Shown one piece after another: positions 11,500 to 24,063 of a stretch of DNA of 64,000 bases; within the stretch, counting starts at the first letter, position 1, and every line of letters starts with the position of its first letter. The translations under genes were made by a program, and so were the position numbers. The stretch spans positions 496,001 to 560,000 of the forward strand of contig JAWKIO010000005.1 of assembly GCA_041394265.1 (NCBI GenBank). The letters run 5' to 3'. The notes below the pieces were generated by a model that worked only from the letters and a program-made list of their open reading frames with translations, was not told the origin of the DNA and did no database searches. The DNA comes from Acidimicrobiales bacterium (GTDB lineage: Bacteria > Actinomycetota > Acidimicrobiia > Acidimicrobiales > SZUA-35).

Positions 11500-12366
11500 T
11501 CAGGGGGCGCGGGTGACGGTCGGTTGGACGTACTGCCAACCGAAGCGGCCCTTCACACACAGGTGACCGTTGGTGACGTCGTGGTCGGCGGGTGAGGTGA
11601 CCTTCACGATGCGCTCATCCTGCACATGCAGTTCGAGCGTGCAGCCGACGCCGCAATACGAGCAGATCGTGCTGGTGACGGTCTGGTCGTCCGCACGCCA
11701 CTCGCCAGCCTGACGAAGGTCGAACTCGCTCTTGAACTGGATGGCGCCGGTCGGGCAGACGCCGATGCAGTTGCCGCAGTACACACAGGCGGATTCGGGG
11801 AGCTCGACGTCGTACTCGGTCGAGATGCGGGCATCGAAGCCCCGGCCCGACACGGCGATGGCGAAGGTGTGCTGGGCGTCGTCGCCGCACGCGGCCACGC
11901 ACTTGTAGCAGAGGACGCACTTGTCGTAATCCCGGATGTACAGCGAGTCCTGGATCCGGACGGGTTCCTCGATCCGCTCGGCGTCGGCGCCGTAGCGAGC
12001 CGGATCGGCGCCATAGTGAGCGCTCCAGCGAGCGAGATCGTCGGCCTGTGAGAGGTCGACGCCGGAGCCGAGGAATTCGAGCACCATGCGTCGGCTGTGC
12101 CGCACTCGCTCGGAGTCGGTCTGGATGACCATGCCGTCCTCGGCGGTGCGGGAGCATGACGGCACCAGCGTGCGCGACCCCTCGACCTCGACGACACAGA
12201 CCCGGCAGACGTTGACCGGTGTGAGGTTGGCCGCCCAGCACAGCGTCGGGGTGTCGATTCCCGCACGGTTGCAGGCTTCGAGGATGGTCTCGCCTTCGAC
12301 CGCCTCGACGGACTGCCCGTCGACGGTGATGGTGACGCTGGTCTCGGCGATCTGTCCGCTCGTCAT
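11500..12366 (-). CDS. formate dehydrogenase, iron-sulfur part of split alpha subunit
   Basis: 288 aa, equal to the N-terminal electron-transfer half of NAD-linked FDH alpha (FdsA type). Domains: 2Fe-2S ferredoxin fold (CWAANLTPVNVCRVCVVEVEG...C), two 4Fe-4S clusters (CVLCYKCVAAC and CVYCGNCIGVCP), then a Molybdop_Fe4S4 module (CSYCGVGCTLELHV ... GHLCVKGRFGW) that includes the Lys beside the fourth Cys. The chain stops where FdsA would run into the Mo/W-bis-MGD domain; that domain is encoded by the first gene of the same operon (14127-16106). GAGGGGGC precedes the ATG. It should deliver electrons from the active site to the NuoE/F-like subunit. Confidence 0.9.
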   Translation of the reverse strand: MTSGQIAETSVTITVDGQSVEAVEGETILEACNRAGIDTPTLCWAANLTPVNVCRVCVVEVEGSRTLVPSCSRTAEDGMVIQTDSERVRHSRRMVLEFLGSGVDLSQADDLARWSAHYGADPARYGADAERIEEPVRIQDSLYIRDYDKCVLCYKCVAACGDDAQHTFAIAVSGRGFDARISTEYDVELPESACVYCGNCIGVCPTGAIQFKSEFDLRQAGEWRADDQTVTSTICSYCGVGCTLELHVQDERIVKVTSPADHDVTNGHLCVKGRFGWQYVQPTVTRAP

Positions 12367-12376
12367 GTCTGCCCCC

Positions 12377-14126
<1,750 letters not shown>

Positions 14127-14134
<8 letters not shown>

Positions 14135-16106
14135 GTGGCGTGGACTCCGGAGGGTCGGTCAGCTTGTCGATCCTGATCGACGCCGCCTTGAACTCCGACG
14201 TGCCCGAGCGTTCGTCGTAGGCGTCGTTGGTGAGGCGGTTGATGTCGACCAGGTCGGAGAAATGGTAGGTCGTGAAGGTGAGGCCGGCGGGGAGATCGGC
14301 GTCGATCCGCACCGCCATCTCGACGCTTCCCCGAGGCGACGACACCCTCACCTGCTCACCATCGGCGAGCGACAGCGCGGTGGCGTCGGCCGGGCTGATG
14401 TCGAGTGCGTCACCCGACCGGATCGGGGACTCGTAGCCGTCGGACTGCACGCCGGTGTTGTAGGAGTCGAGGACCCGTCCGGTGGTGAGGCGAAGCGGGA
14501 ATTCCTCCGTCAGCGCTTCGAGCGGGCCTTCGTGCTCGCACGGGGTGAACGGCGCCGGATCTCGCCCCTCGAGGTCATCGGCCCACAGCCATCCATGGAG
14601 GAACGGCGAGCCGGGATGATCGAGTGAGGGGCACGGCCATTGCAGACCGTTCTCGGCCTCGAGCCGCTCCCAGCTCATGCCGGCGTGCAGCGGAGACAGT
14701 GAACGCAGCTCGTCCCACAATGCCTCGGGAGTGGTGTTCGGCCACGACTGGCCCAGGCGGTTGGCAAGGTCGACGATGATGTCGACGTCGTGGCGGGCCG
14801 ACTCGGGAGGCGGCACTGCGGCGCGCACCCGTTGCACCCGCCGCTCGCTGGAGGTGACCGTGCCCTCGGACTCGGCCCAGGCGACCGACGCCGGCAGCAC
14901 CACGTCGGCCAGCTCCGCGGTGCGGGTCATGAAGATGTCCTGCACCACCAGGAGGTCGAGACCGCTCAGCAGCTTGCGGGCGTGATCGATGTCGGCTTCG
15001 GACTCGGCCGGGTTCTCGCCGATGCAGTACACCGCACGCAAGGTGCCGGCCTCCATCGCTTCGAACATCTTGGTGAGGTTGAGTCCGACCTCGGGGTTCA
15101 GCGTGGTGCCCCACGCCGCTTCGAACTTGGCGAGATCGGCGGGGTCGTCGACGCTCTGGAAGCCGGGCAGCTTGTCGGGCAGGGCGCCCATGTCACCGCC
15201 GCCCTGCACGTTGTTCTGACCTCGCAACGGCACGAGCCCCGAACCCCAGCGGCCGACATGACCAGTCAACAGCGCCAGGTTGCACAACGAGAAGACGTTG
15301 TCGACGCCGTTGTGGTGTTCGGTGATGCCGAGGGTCCACAGGATCTGGGCCTTGTCGGCGGTGGCGTAGGCGTGGGCCAGTTCGGCAATGGCCTCGGCGG
15401 GCACACCAGTGATCGTTGCGGCCCGCTCGAGCGTGTACGGCTCGACGGAGCGAGCGTACGCCTCGTAGTTCGAGGTCGAGTGTTCGATGAACGCCTGGTT
15501 GGCCAGCCCGGCATGGATGATCTCACGTCCGATGGCGTTGGCGAGAGCGATGTCGGTGCCGACGTCGATCCCGAGCCAGAGGTCGGCGAACTTCGCCGAG
15601 TCGCTCCGCCGGGGATCGACGCAATACACCTTGGCGCCGGCGTCGATGCCCTTCAGTACGTGATGGAAATAGATGGGGTGCGCCTCACGCGCGTTCGAAC
15701 CCCACAACACGATGAGATCGGCTTCCTCGACCTCTCGGTAGGACGCCGTCCCACCGCCTGCTCCAAAAACTGTCGCCAGACCGACGACGGAAGGAGCGTG
15801 TCAAGTTCGGTTGCAGGAGTCGATGTTGTTCGACTCCAAGGCGGTGCGGGCCAGCTTCTGGGCCGCGTAGTTCATTTCGTTGGTGGCCTTCGAGCAGCTG
15901 AACATCCCGAACGCCTGTGGGCCCCCGGCGTCCACGGCGGCCCGGAAGCCGGTGGCGACCCGGTCGAGCGCCTCGTCCCACGTGGCCTCTCGCAGCTCGG
16001 CGCCGTCGCGCACCAGCGGCACGGTGAGCCGTTGCCTGGGGGTACTGCGGTTCGGCCGCTTGTGGCGGCCGGAGGCGGTGGTCGATGTGCGCTCGGTGAT
16101 GGTCAT
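14127..16106 (-). CDS. formate dehydrogenase catalytic (Mo/W-bis-MGD) subunit, selenocysteine-containing
   Basis: 659 aa when the in-frame TGA at 15801-15803 is read as selenocysteine (residue 102). The junction reads SCNRT-U-HAPSVVGLATVFG in one uninterrupted frame, placing U exactly where FDHs carry the Mo-ligating Cys/Sec followed by the catalytic His. After it come LIVLWGSNAREAHPI, VDPRRSDSAKFADLWLGIDVGTD, LRGQNNVQGGGDMG, and a molydop-binding C-terminus (RLTTGRVLDSYNTG ... PADATALSLADGEQVRVSSPRG). The N-terminal Fe4S4 module is absent and sits in the third gene of the operon. AGGAG lies 10 bases before ATG 16106. Divergent from fhs. A nonsense mutation is unlikely given the SECIS hairpin and intact downstream frame. 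Confidence 0.93.
15765..15803 (-). promoter_or_regulatory. bacterial SECIS element of the formate dehydrogenase gene
   Basis: Read on the minus strand from the TGA, bases 16-32 form GUCGUC-GGUCU-GGCGAC: a 6-bp stem (one G-U pair) with the loop GGUCU at bases 22-26. From memory, the E. coli fdhF SECIS also has GGUC at bases 22-25 and the same UGACACG opening. An outer GCUCC/GGAGC pairing (bases 7-11 with about 40-44) can extend the stem. Confidence 0.8.
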
Positions 16107-16308
16107 GGCGGTGAAGCTCCTGGTGGACGGACCGATGACTCGGCCCAGCGTAGGTCGGTGGACGCACGCTCGCAGGCCACGGGCCGGCGGCACCGGCGCT
16201 GCCGACATCGCCGGGCCGATGCTGGCGACGACAACGTTCCTCGGCCACCATGTCCTGATCAGCGAACCGACGACGCTCGACCATTCGAGCAGCAAGGGCG
16301 AGTCCATC

Positions 16309-18006
<1,698 letters not shown>

Positions 18007-18013
18007 GCCGTTC

Positions 18014-18613
18014 TCAACTCAGCCAGGCTCGCATGAGCGTGCGGAGGCGATCGAGGCCGGTGCCCTTCTCGGAGCTGACCCAGATGATGTCGCCCACCTC
18101 GAGCTCGCACTTGTCGGCCACTTCGACCTTGCGCTTGTCGCGCTGGGACGACTTGACCTTGTCGTGCTTGGTGGCGACCACGGTGTGGGGGATCTCGTGT
18201 GAGCGCAGCCAGTCGAGCATCTGGAGGTCGAGTGCGGTCGGACCGACGACACCATCGACCAGGACCACCACCATCTCGAGGTTCTCTCGTTCCAGCAGGT
18301 AGGCCTCGATCATGCGACCCCAGTTCTGCCTCATCGCCGCCGGCGCCTTGGCGAAGCCGTAGCCGGGGAGGTCCATCAGCGAGGCCGCTCCCCCGGTCGG
18401 CCATGCCTTGTCGATCTCGAACATGTTCAGCAGCCGGGTTCGGCCCGGGGTGTTGGAGACGTGCGCCAGGTTCTTGCGATTGGCCAGCGCGTTGATGAGC
18501 GAGGACTTGCCGACGTTCGAGCGTCCGACGAACGTGACTTCGGCTCGGGTGGCCGGCAGTTGGGAGACGCGTTCAGCCGACTGGACGAAGGTCAATTTGA
18601 ACGGGGGTGCCAT
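18014..18613 (-). CDS. engB: ribosome biogenesis GTP-binding protein EngB/YsxC
   Basis: 199 aa, family length, from ATG 18613 (the frame is open further upstream to 18703 but MAPPFKLTF is the family-like N-terminus). G1 GRSNVGKSS, G2 around NTPGRTRLLN, G3 DLPGYGFAK, G4 ATKHDK and G5 SSEKG are all intact. Assists 50S subunit assembly. Convergent with fhs (7 bases between stops). TATCGT sits 10 bases upstream of the start on the minus strand, a possible -10 with a very short leader. Confidence 0.96.
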   Translation of the reverse strand: MAPPFKLTFVQSAERVSQLPATRAEVTFVGRSNVGKSSLINALANRKNLAHVSNTPGRTRLLNMFEIDKAWPTGGAASLMDLPGYGFAKAPAAMRQNWGRMIEAYLLERENLEMVVVLVDGVVGPTALDLQMLDWLRSHEIPHTVVATKHDKVKSSQRDKRKVEVADKCELEVGDIIWVSSEKGTGLDRLRTLMRAWLS

Positions 18614-18750
18614 GGCCGTCCAACGATAGGGGCCGAGCGGTCGGATCCGCTGGGCGATCCACTCCCACCAGGCGCCGGAATCTGGCACACTCTCCCCAAC
18701 CAACTCGTGTTCGTGGGCTGGCGCCCACGCGTCCCCCGGAGGATCCGGCC

Positions 18751-19962
18751 ATGTCGGTCACCAACCATCTGCTCCACTCCTTCGGCGAGGCCATTGCGCC
18801 GGAGACCGACTACATCAACATCGTCCGGGGCGAGGGGTCGACGATCTATGACGACACCGGCAAGGCCTACCTCGACGGCATGGCAAGCCTCTGGTACTGC
18901 CAGGTCGGCCACGGTCGCCGCGAGATCATCGACGCCATCTCGAAGCAGATGGAGAGCCTCGTCACCTACAACACGTTCGCCCCGTTCACCAATGACCCCG
19001 CCCGCGAACTCGCTCGTCTGATCGCCGAGAAGTCGCCGCATCCGAACGGTCGGGTGTTCCTCGGATGCTCGGGCTCCGAAGCGGTCGACACCGCCCTGAA
19101 GATCGCCCGCCTCGTCCAGCAGCGCCGGGGCACGCCCGACAAGCAGATCATCATTCGCCGCACCCACGGCTACCACGGCACCAACTTTGGTGGCACCAGC
19201 GCCCAGGGCATCGAGCCCAACCGCTCCGGCTTCGGCGATCTCGTGCCTCACTTCCTCGAGGTCCCCAACGACGACATCGAGCAGATGTCGCTCGTCTTCG
19301 CCGAGCACGGCGACAACATTGCCGCCGTCATCAGCGAGCCGGTCCAGGGCGCCGGCGGCGTCTACCCGCCGGCCGACGGCTACCTCGAGGGCGTGCGTCG
19401 CCTCTGCGATCAGCACAACGCGCTGCTCATCTTCGACGAGGTCATCTGCGGCTTCGGGCGAACCGGCTCGTGGTTCGGGGCCCAGACCTTCGCCGTCCAG
19501 CCCGACCTCATGACCTTCGCCAAGGGCGTCACCTCCGGCTACCTGCCCGTCAGCGGCGTGATCGTGTCCGAGGCCATCGGCGAGGAATTGTCGGAGCCCG
19601 GCTTCATGCTCCGCCACGGCTACACCTACTCCGGCCACCCGACCGCCGCTGCGGCCGGCGTCGCCAACATCAACCTCATCGACGAGCTCGGACTGGTCGA
19701 GCGGGCGAACCACATCGGCAAGGAGGTCGTGAAGGGTTTCGATGCCCTCATGGCCGACGGGGTGATCAAGAGCTATCGGGGTGTCGGTGGCGTGTGGGCG
19801 GCCGAGATCGGTCGCGACGCCGTCCCCATGAAGCAGGAGATGATCGATCGCGGCATCATCATCCGTGGTGTGGGCGAGGCCGTCCTCTTCTGCCCGCCGT
19901 TGGTCGTGACCGACGACGAGATCGGTCGCTTCATCGAGACCCTCGACGACGCCCTCCGATGA
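18751..19962 (+). CDS. class III pyridoxal-phosphate aminotransferase (omega-transaminase type)
   Basis: 403 aa fold-type I enzyme. Markers: GCSGSEAVDTALKIAR, RRTHGYHGTNFGG, ISEPVQGAGG, LLIFDEVICGFGRTGSWFG (PLP-binding Asp) and the Schiff-base Lys in LMTFAKGVTSGYLP, then HGYTYSGHPTAAAA. These match taurine/beta-alanine-pyruvate-type omega-transaminases; the substrate is not determined. ATG 18751 follows GGAGGA with 8-base spacing, and the in-frame upstream stretch from 18607 is Arg-rich and not coding. Divergent from engB. Confidence 0.93.
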   Translation: MSVTNHLLHSFGEAIAPETDYINIVRGEGSTIYDDTGKAYLDGMASLWYCQVGHGRREIIDAISKQMESLVTYNTFAPFTNDPARELARLIAEKSPHPNGRVFLGCSGSEAVDTALKIARLVQQRRGTPDKQIIIRRTHGYHGTNFGGTSAQGIEPNRSGFGDLVPHFLEVPNDDIEQMSLVFAEHGDNIAAVISEPVQGAGGVYPPADGYLEGVRRLCDQHNALLIFDEVICGFGRTGSWFGAQTFAVQPDLMTFAKGVTSGYLPVSGVIVSEAIGEELSEPGFMLRHGYTYSGHPTAAAAGVANINLIDELGLVERANHIGKEVVKGFDALMADGVIKSYRGVGGVWAAEIGRDAVPMKQEMIDRGIIIRGVGEAVLFCPPLVVTDDEIGRFIETLDDALR

Positions 19963-20005
19963 CGAGTCTCGAACAGGCGGCGAACCGCAGGGCGGTCTGA
20001 ACATC

Positions 20006-20332
20006 GTGCCACCGGTGGTCGTGGTCGATGTGGATTCGGTGGGCGCCACCCGTGCGGCCCTTGCGGCGGCGACCGACGAACAGGTCGTGGGGTGGGTCGA
20101 TCTCACCTCGCCGCATCTCGTCGACCTGCTCGACGAGCTGGTCAGCGGACCGGGCGGCAACCGCTTGGTGGCCGTCCGCTCGAACGCGGTTGCCCATCGA
20201 CTCGAAGAGCTCCCTGTCCGCCGAGGCATCAACACGCTCCTCGATACACACCTGGCGTTCCACACCACCGACCCCGAGCTCCGGGATGCGCTCCGAGCCT
20301 CCTGGCCAGCCCTCCAGCTCCACCCCACCTGA
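20006..20332 (+). CDS. hypothetical protein, 108 aa
   Basis: Unrecognised. GTG start; codon use has the strong G/C third position of true genes here. The product begins with a beta strand (VVVVDVDSV), then an Ala-rich helix and LTSPHLVDLLDELV, and ends RDALRASWPALQLHPT. No signal peptide, cysteine motif or membrane helix. It lies 43 bases after the aminotransferase gene, so it may be co-transcribed. Confidence 0.6.
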   Translation: MPPVVVVDVDSVGATRAALAAATDEQVVGWVDLTSPHLVDLLDELVSGPGGNRLVAVRSNAVAHRLEELPVRRGINTLLDTHLAFHTTDPELRDALRASWPALQLHPT

Positions 20333-20389
20333 CCCACCCTGCCTCCTCAGCAGGACTGGACCACCGGTCGACGCACCGGCGCGGCACTC

Positions 20390-20502
20390 GCCGAACCTTC
20401 GGGCCACCGTCCATTCTCGGACAACCTCCGGGGCTGCGTACGCCCAGCGGTACGCAGCCCCGGAGGTTTGGTGGGATTGCGCGGAGCCCCGAGGGTTTGG
20501 GC
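20390..20502. repeat. palindromic intergenic repeat, copy B, with a perfect 19-bp hairpin
   Basis: Aligns with 9180-9292 (shared GCCGAACCTTCGGG, CTCCGGG and GCGTACG blocks). Inside it AACCTCCGGGGCTGCGTAC (20423-20441) is perfectly complementary to 20450-20468 across an 8-base loop. No U-tract follows, so it is not a classical terminator; no coding signal is seen in 20333-20571. Confidence 0.7.
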
Positions 20503-20559
20503 GCGATTGCGGGGACGCCGTGAGCATTGGGTGGGCTGCCGGTCGAGATCGGAGCGGGG

Positions 20560-20565
20560 TAACGT
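20560..20565 (+). promoter_or_regulatory. -10 element TAACGT, leaderless start
   Basis: TAACGT is 6 bases before ATG 20572 of the VOC-family gene. Confidence 0.6.
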
Positions 20566-20571
20566 CGGCGG

Positions 20572-21255
20572 ATGGGTCCAGCACTCACCGAACTCACGAT
20601 CGGCGACGATCCCGCGGCCTGGGGCCGGGCAGGGTTCAGCGTCGTCGACGACCGGATCACGATCGGCTCGGTCACGCTCCGCTTCCAGCCACCGGGCGAC
20701 GACGGCCGACGCGGGGTGATCGCCTGGTCGTTCGACGGTGTCGACGACGACGGCTCGATCGACGGCATGCTCACACTGGACCGCCCGGCCCGGGCCGACG
20801 GCGACGACACCGACAACGGCGCCCGCAGCGGCAACGTCCAGGACGACAGCGCGACGGCAGCCACGAGTCATCCAAACGGGGTCACCGGCATCGACCATGT
20901 CGTGGTCATGACCGACGACCTCGATCGCACCAGCGCCGCCCTGCGTGCGTTCGGCTTCGAACCCCGCCGACGCCGTGCCGTCCCGAAGAGCGATCCACCC
21001 CGGTCGCAGATCTTCTGGTGGGCCGGACCCGTCATCATCGAACTGGTCGGGCCCGACACCGCCACGGGCAACGGACCGGCGAGCATCTGGGGTCTCGCCC
21101 TCACCACCGCCGACCTCGACGCCGTTGTCGACCTCCTCGGTGATGGGGTGAGCACCCCCCGAGACGCCGTGCAACCCGGTCGGCGGATCGCCAGTCTCCG
21201 TGGCCGCGACCTCGGCCTCTCCGTTCCGGTCGCCCTCATGACCCCGCACGTCTGA
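20572..21255 (+). CDS. VOC (glyoxalase/dioxygenase-like) family protein
   Basis: 227 aa. The C-terminal half is a vicinal-oxygen-chelate module: GIDHVVVMTDDLDRTSAALRAFGFEPRRRRAV ... WWAGPVIIELVGP ... WGLALTTADLDAVVDLLGDGV, containing the usual first-strand His and third-strand Glu metal ligands. The first 95 residues are an unassigned extension rich in Asp and Gly (VDDDGSIDGML), perhaps a degenerate first VOC module. Likely metal-dependent, substrate unknown. Leaderless promoter; the next gene starts 3 bases after the stop. Confidence 0.75.
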   Translation: MGPALTELTIGDDPAAWGRAGFSVVDDRITIGSVTLRFQPPGDDGRRGVIAWSFDGVDDDGSIDGMLTLDRPARADGDDTDNGARSGNVQDDSATAATSHPNGVTGIDHVVVMTDDLDRTSAALRAFGFEPRRRRAVPKSDPPRSQIFWWAGPVIIELVGPDTATGNGPASIWGLALTTADLDAVVDLLGDGVSTPRDAVQPGRRIASLRGRDLGLSVPVALMTPHV

Positions 21256-21257
21256 CG

Positions 21258-21854
21258 ATGCTCGACCACGTCTTCACCGACGCCATCGGTGCCTTGCGCG
21301 ATGCACTCGAAGCGGCACGGCTCGAACGTCAGGCGCTCGAGGAGCGGTTCCAGACCGATGTCTTGCGTGGCGATGTCACGTGGGAGACCACCTACGCCCT
21401 GCCGGGTGAGGGCTCGCCACCTCGTATCCAGGCCGATCTCACCCTGGAATGGCCGACCTGGTCGCAGACCGCCTACCGCACCTGGTACCTCGACGAGGAG
21501 TTCACCGAAGGCCCGATCATCGACATCGAGATCGTCTTCCGCATCCAGCAACTCGAAGCGCCGGCCTCGCCCCAGGCGGTGATGGCCGTGGTGCCGCTGG
21601 TTGGGCCGACCCTCGGCGACGACCTGCTCGAGGCGAGCGGTCCCACGCTCGAAACGGTGTATGCCACCGACCTCGAGGTGGCCTCACACTCGATCGAGGT
21701 CAGCTACCAGGGCTCGCTCGAACTCGATGAGGCGACGCTCGAGGACGGGTCGTCCCTCGACACCAAGCTGGCAGCCATCGGCGGATGGGTGGCGAGCACG
21801 CTCACCCGTCTCGGCGACCTCTCGCTCGCCTTTCGGCCGCCCGAGCCGTCCTGA
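21258..21854 (+). CDS. hypothetical protein, 198 aa
   Basis: Unrecognised soluble protein, 2 bases downstream of the VOC gene and so almost certainly in its operon. It opens with a charged helix (GALRDALEAARLERQALEERF), then strands (VTWETTYALPGEG, RIQADLTLEWP, IIDIEIVFRIQQL, HSIEVSYQGSLEL) suggesting a beta-rich fold. No cysteines, no export signal. Confidence 0.7.
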   Translation: MLDHVFTDAIGALRDALEAARLERQALEERFQTDVLRGDVTWETTYALPGEGSPPRIQADLTLEWPTWSQTAYRTWYLDEEFTEGPIIDIEIVFRIQQLEAPASPQAVMAVVPLVGPTLGDDLLEASGPTLETVYATDLEVASHSIEVSYQGSLELDEATLEDGSSLDTKLAAIGGWVASTLTRLGDLSLAFRPPEPS

Positions 21855-21914
21855 CCCTCGAGCCGAGCGAGCGGGGCCAGGGATCTCGGATTGCTTGCAT
21901 CGGTGCCCCCGGCG

Positions 21915-21920
21915 TAAACA
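21915..21920 (+). promoter_or_regulatory. -10 element TAAACA, leaderless start
   Basis: TAAACA is 6 bases before ATG 21927; it favours that ATG over GTG 21921. Confidence 0.45.
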
Positions 21921-21926
21921 GTGGAC

Positions 21927-22751
21927 ATGGCCGAACCAGTGCTGCTGATCGATGTGAGCGACCGTGTCGCCACCATCACTCTCAACCGACCCGACGCCCG
22001 AAACGCCCTCAACACCGAGCTGCGCCGTGCGCTCCCGCAGGCGATCGCCGACCTCGACGCCAACCCCGAAGTCGAGGTCATGATCCTCACGGGCAACGGA
22101 CCAGCGTTCTGCGCCGGGCTCGACCTGAAGGAGCTCGGCAGTGGCGCCCAGACGCCCGGCGAAGTGACCGATCGGGCGCCGAACAACTCGGGCCGACACG
22201 TCGAGTACACGATGGATCGTGGGCCGTTCCCGGTCCGCACCAAGCCGCTCATCGGCGCCATCAACGGCGCCGCCATCACCGGCGGGTTCGAGCTGGCCCT
22301 GAACTGCGACTTCCTCGTCGCCTCACCGCGAGCGATCTTCGCGGATACACATGCCCGCGTCGGCGTGATGCCCGGCTGGGGGCTGGCCGTGCTCCTGCCC
22401 GCCGTCATCGGCTTCCGCCGAGCTCGCGAGCTCTCACTCACCGGCAACTTCCTCGACGCACAGGAGGCCCACCGCATCGGCCTCGTCAATCACCTCGTCC
22501 CCCACGACGAGCTGTTGGCCAAAACCCGCTCACTCGCTGCCGACATCGCCGGCAACCAACCCGACGGCGTGCGTCAGATGCTCGCCACCTATGACCTCAT
22601 CGAGCGGTCCCAGCTCGACCGGGGCTGGCTGATCGAAGCCCAAGAGGGGGTGCGGTTCCGCGAGCACGCCGGGTTCGATCCGGCCGAGGTCGAACGACGT
22701 CGAATGGCGATCGTCGAACGCGGACGGGGCCAGCTCGACACCGGAGCGTGA
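21927..22751 (+). CDS. enoyl-CoA hydratase/isomerase family protein
   Basis: 274 aa crotonase-fold protein. LNRPDARNALN begins the fold; the oxyanion-hole strands are GNGPAFCAGLDLKELG and NGAAITGGFELALNCD. In the second, the position that is catalytic Glu in true hydratases (GGxExxL) is FELAL, so the first Glu is kept; the second Glu region reads DTHARVGVMPGWGLAVLLP, with Gly-Trp where hydratases have a Glu/Gly pair. Probable beta-oxidation or related CoA-ester enzyme, precise reaction uncertain. Confidence 0.9.
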   Translation: MAEPVLLIDVSDRVATITLNRPDARNALNTELRRALPQAIADLDANPEVEVMILTGNGPAFCAGLDLKELGSGAQTPGEVTDRAPNNSGRHVEYTMDRGPFPVRTKPLIGAINGAAITGGFELALNCDFLVASPRAIFADTHARVGVMPGWGLAVLLPAVIGFRRARELSLTGNFLDAQEAHRIGLVNHLVPHDELLAKTRSLAADIAGNQPDGVRQMLATYDLIERSQLDRGWLIEAQEGVRFREHAGFDPAEVERRRMAIVERGRGQLDTGA

Positions 22752-22835
22752 GATTCACGCGAATCCCCTGGTCGGAACGTCAAACTGCCTGCTGAGCAAT
22801 CGTCTGCGGGCCACGACGCGACCGGCGATGCACGG

Positions 22836-22841
22836 TAGGGT
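22836..22841 (+). promoter_or_regulatory. -10 element TAGGGT
   Basis: TAGGGT lies 7 bases before GTG 22849 and inside the reading frame that opens at ATG 22828, so it argues for the shorter start. Confidence 0.5.
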
Positions 22842-22848
22842 GATCATC

Positions 22849-24015
22849 GTGCGTGCAGATGCCGATCCGAGCCTCGGGGCGAACCAGCGGGCCCTCGCCA
22901 TTCGGCGCGGGCTCGATCTGCCCGCGGCCTCGCCGGCCACCGTGATCATCGGCGCCGCCGACCCCGATCTGGCCCGCACCGTCGAGCGGGCAGCGGCGCA
23001 TCATGCCAACGCCATCGACCTTCGCGGGAGCCGGGTGCGGCTCCTGGTCGACAACGGTTATGACTTCCTCGAACGGGTGCTCGACACCGTGCCGGTCGAG
23101 CGGCACAACGACGTCCGGCTCGCCTTCGCCAACCCCGATGCGAGCGCCGAGCAGCTCATCAGCCTGGCCATCAACGCCGCCGACCTCGAGGACTTCGCCA
23201 ATCGGGTCGAGCGTGCGCACCTCCTCGAAGACCCGCCTCGCTACGAGGTGCGGTACCAGCCGGTGCTCGCCATGGCCGATCGCACCATCGTCGGCTACGA
23301 GAGCCTGCTGCGGGCCACGGCCGGCTCGCTCGTCATCGACGCCGAGGAGCTGATCGCTCGGGCCGCTCGCGGCAACTGGACCGCCGAACTCGACCATCTC
23401 GGGCGCACGCTCGCTCTGCGAGGTCTCGGCCCTTGGCTCGGCGAAGGCTTGCTGTTCCTGAACGTGATGGCGCCCGGGGGCCGATTCGACGAGCCCGCCG
23501 TGCACGCAACGATCGACGCCGCCGAATCGATCGGGATCGATCCCGACCAGATCGTCCTCGAAGCGGTGGAACGCAATCGCTACGCCGATCTCCACGATGC
23601 CGCTCGTCAGCTCGAATCGTTCCGGCGCCGTGGCGTGCGGATCGCCGTCGATGACGTCGGCGACGGCTACGCCGGGCTGCGGGTACTCAGCGCCTTCTCG
23701 CCCGACATCATCAAGATTGCGGGCCAGCTCGTCGCCGACCTGGCACCACCCGACGACGACTCCGGCGGCCTCCGATCCCTCATTCCCGGGCCGTCCAACG
23801 GCAACGGCGATACCAGCCCGAAGCGGCCCCGTTCGCAGCGGGCCGACGCCGGCATGGCCGAGTCGATCGTCGGCACACTCGTCGAACTGGCGCACAAGTC
23901 GGGCGCTTGGGTGGTGGCCGAGAACATCGAGACCGAGCGCCAGTTCCGTCGACTGGCCAATCTCAATGTCGACTGGGGCCAGGGTCTGTTCCTCGGGGCA
24001 CCGTCACACCGCTGA
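22849..24015 (+). CDS. EAL-domain protein, probable c-di-GMP phosphodiesterase
   Basis: 388 aa. Residues about 135-385 form an EAL domain with most catalytic positions kept: E of VGYESLLRA (EAL motif), N of LLFLNVMAP, E of IVLEAVERN, the DD of AVDDVGDGYAGL, K of DIIKIAGQLV, E of VVAENIETERQF and Q of WGQGLF. A Pro/Asp/Ser-rich insert of about 40 residues (around residue 300) interrupts the domain after the Lys strand. The N-terminal 130 residues resemble a sensory region (TVIIGAADPDLARTV) but are unassigned; no membrane helix. Predicted to cleave c-di-GMP in the cytoplasm. Confidence 0.85.
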   Translation: MRADADPSLGANQRALAIRRGLDLPAASPATVIIGAADPDLARTVERAAAHHANAIDLRGSRVRLLVDNGYDFLERVLDTVPVERHNDVRLAFANPDASAEQLISLAINAADLEDFANRVERAHLLEDPPRYEVRYQPVLAMADRTIVGYESLLRATAGSLVIDAEELIARAARGNWTAELDHLGRTLALRGLGPWLGEGLLFLNVMAPGGRFDEPAVHATIDAAESIGIDPDQIVLEAVERNRYADLHDAARQLESFRRRGVRIAVDDVGDGYAGLRVLSAFSPDIIKIAGQLVADLAPPDDDSGGLRSLIPGPSNGNGDTSPKRPRSQRADAGMAESIVGTLVELAHKSGAWVVAENIETERQFRRLANLNVDWGQGLFLGAPSHR

Positions 24016-24063
24016 CCTGCTCCTCAGCTCATCGTCGGCCCGGCCGATAGGCACCTCGTGCGT

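Noticed and set aside
15801..15803. TGA in the formate dehydrogenase gene read as a nonsense mutation
   Set aside because: It is exactly at the Mo-ligand Sec position, the frame is unbroken on both sides, and a SECIS hairpin follows.
16150..16190. possible third copy of the palindromic repeat (GTGGACGCACGC shared with copy A)
   Set aside because: Only about 12 bases match and the complementary partner is absent.
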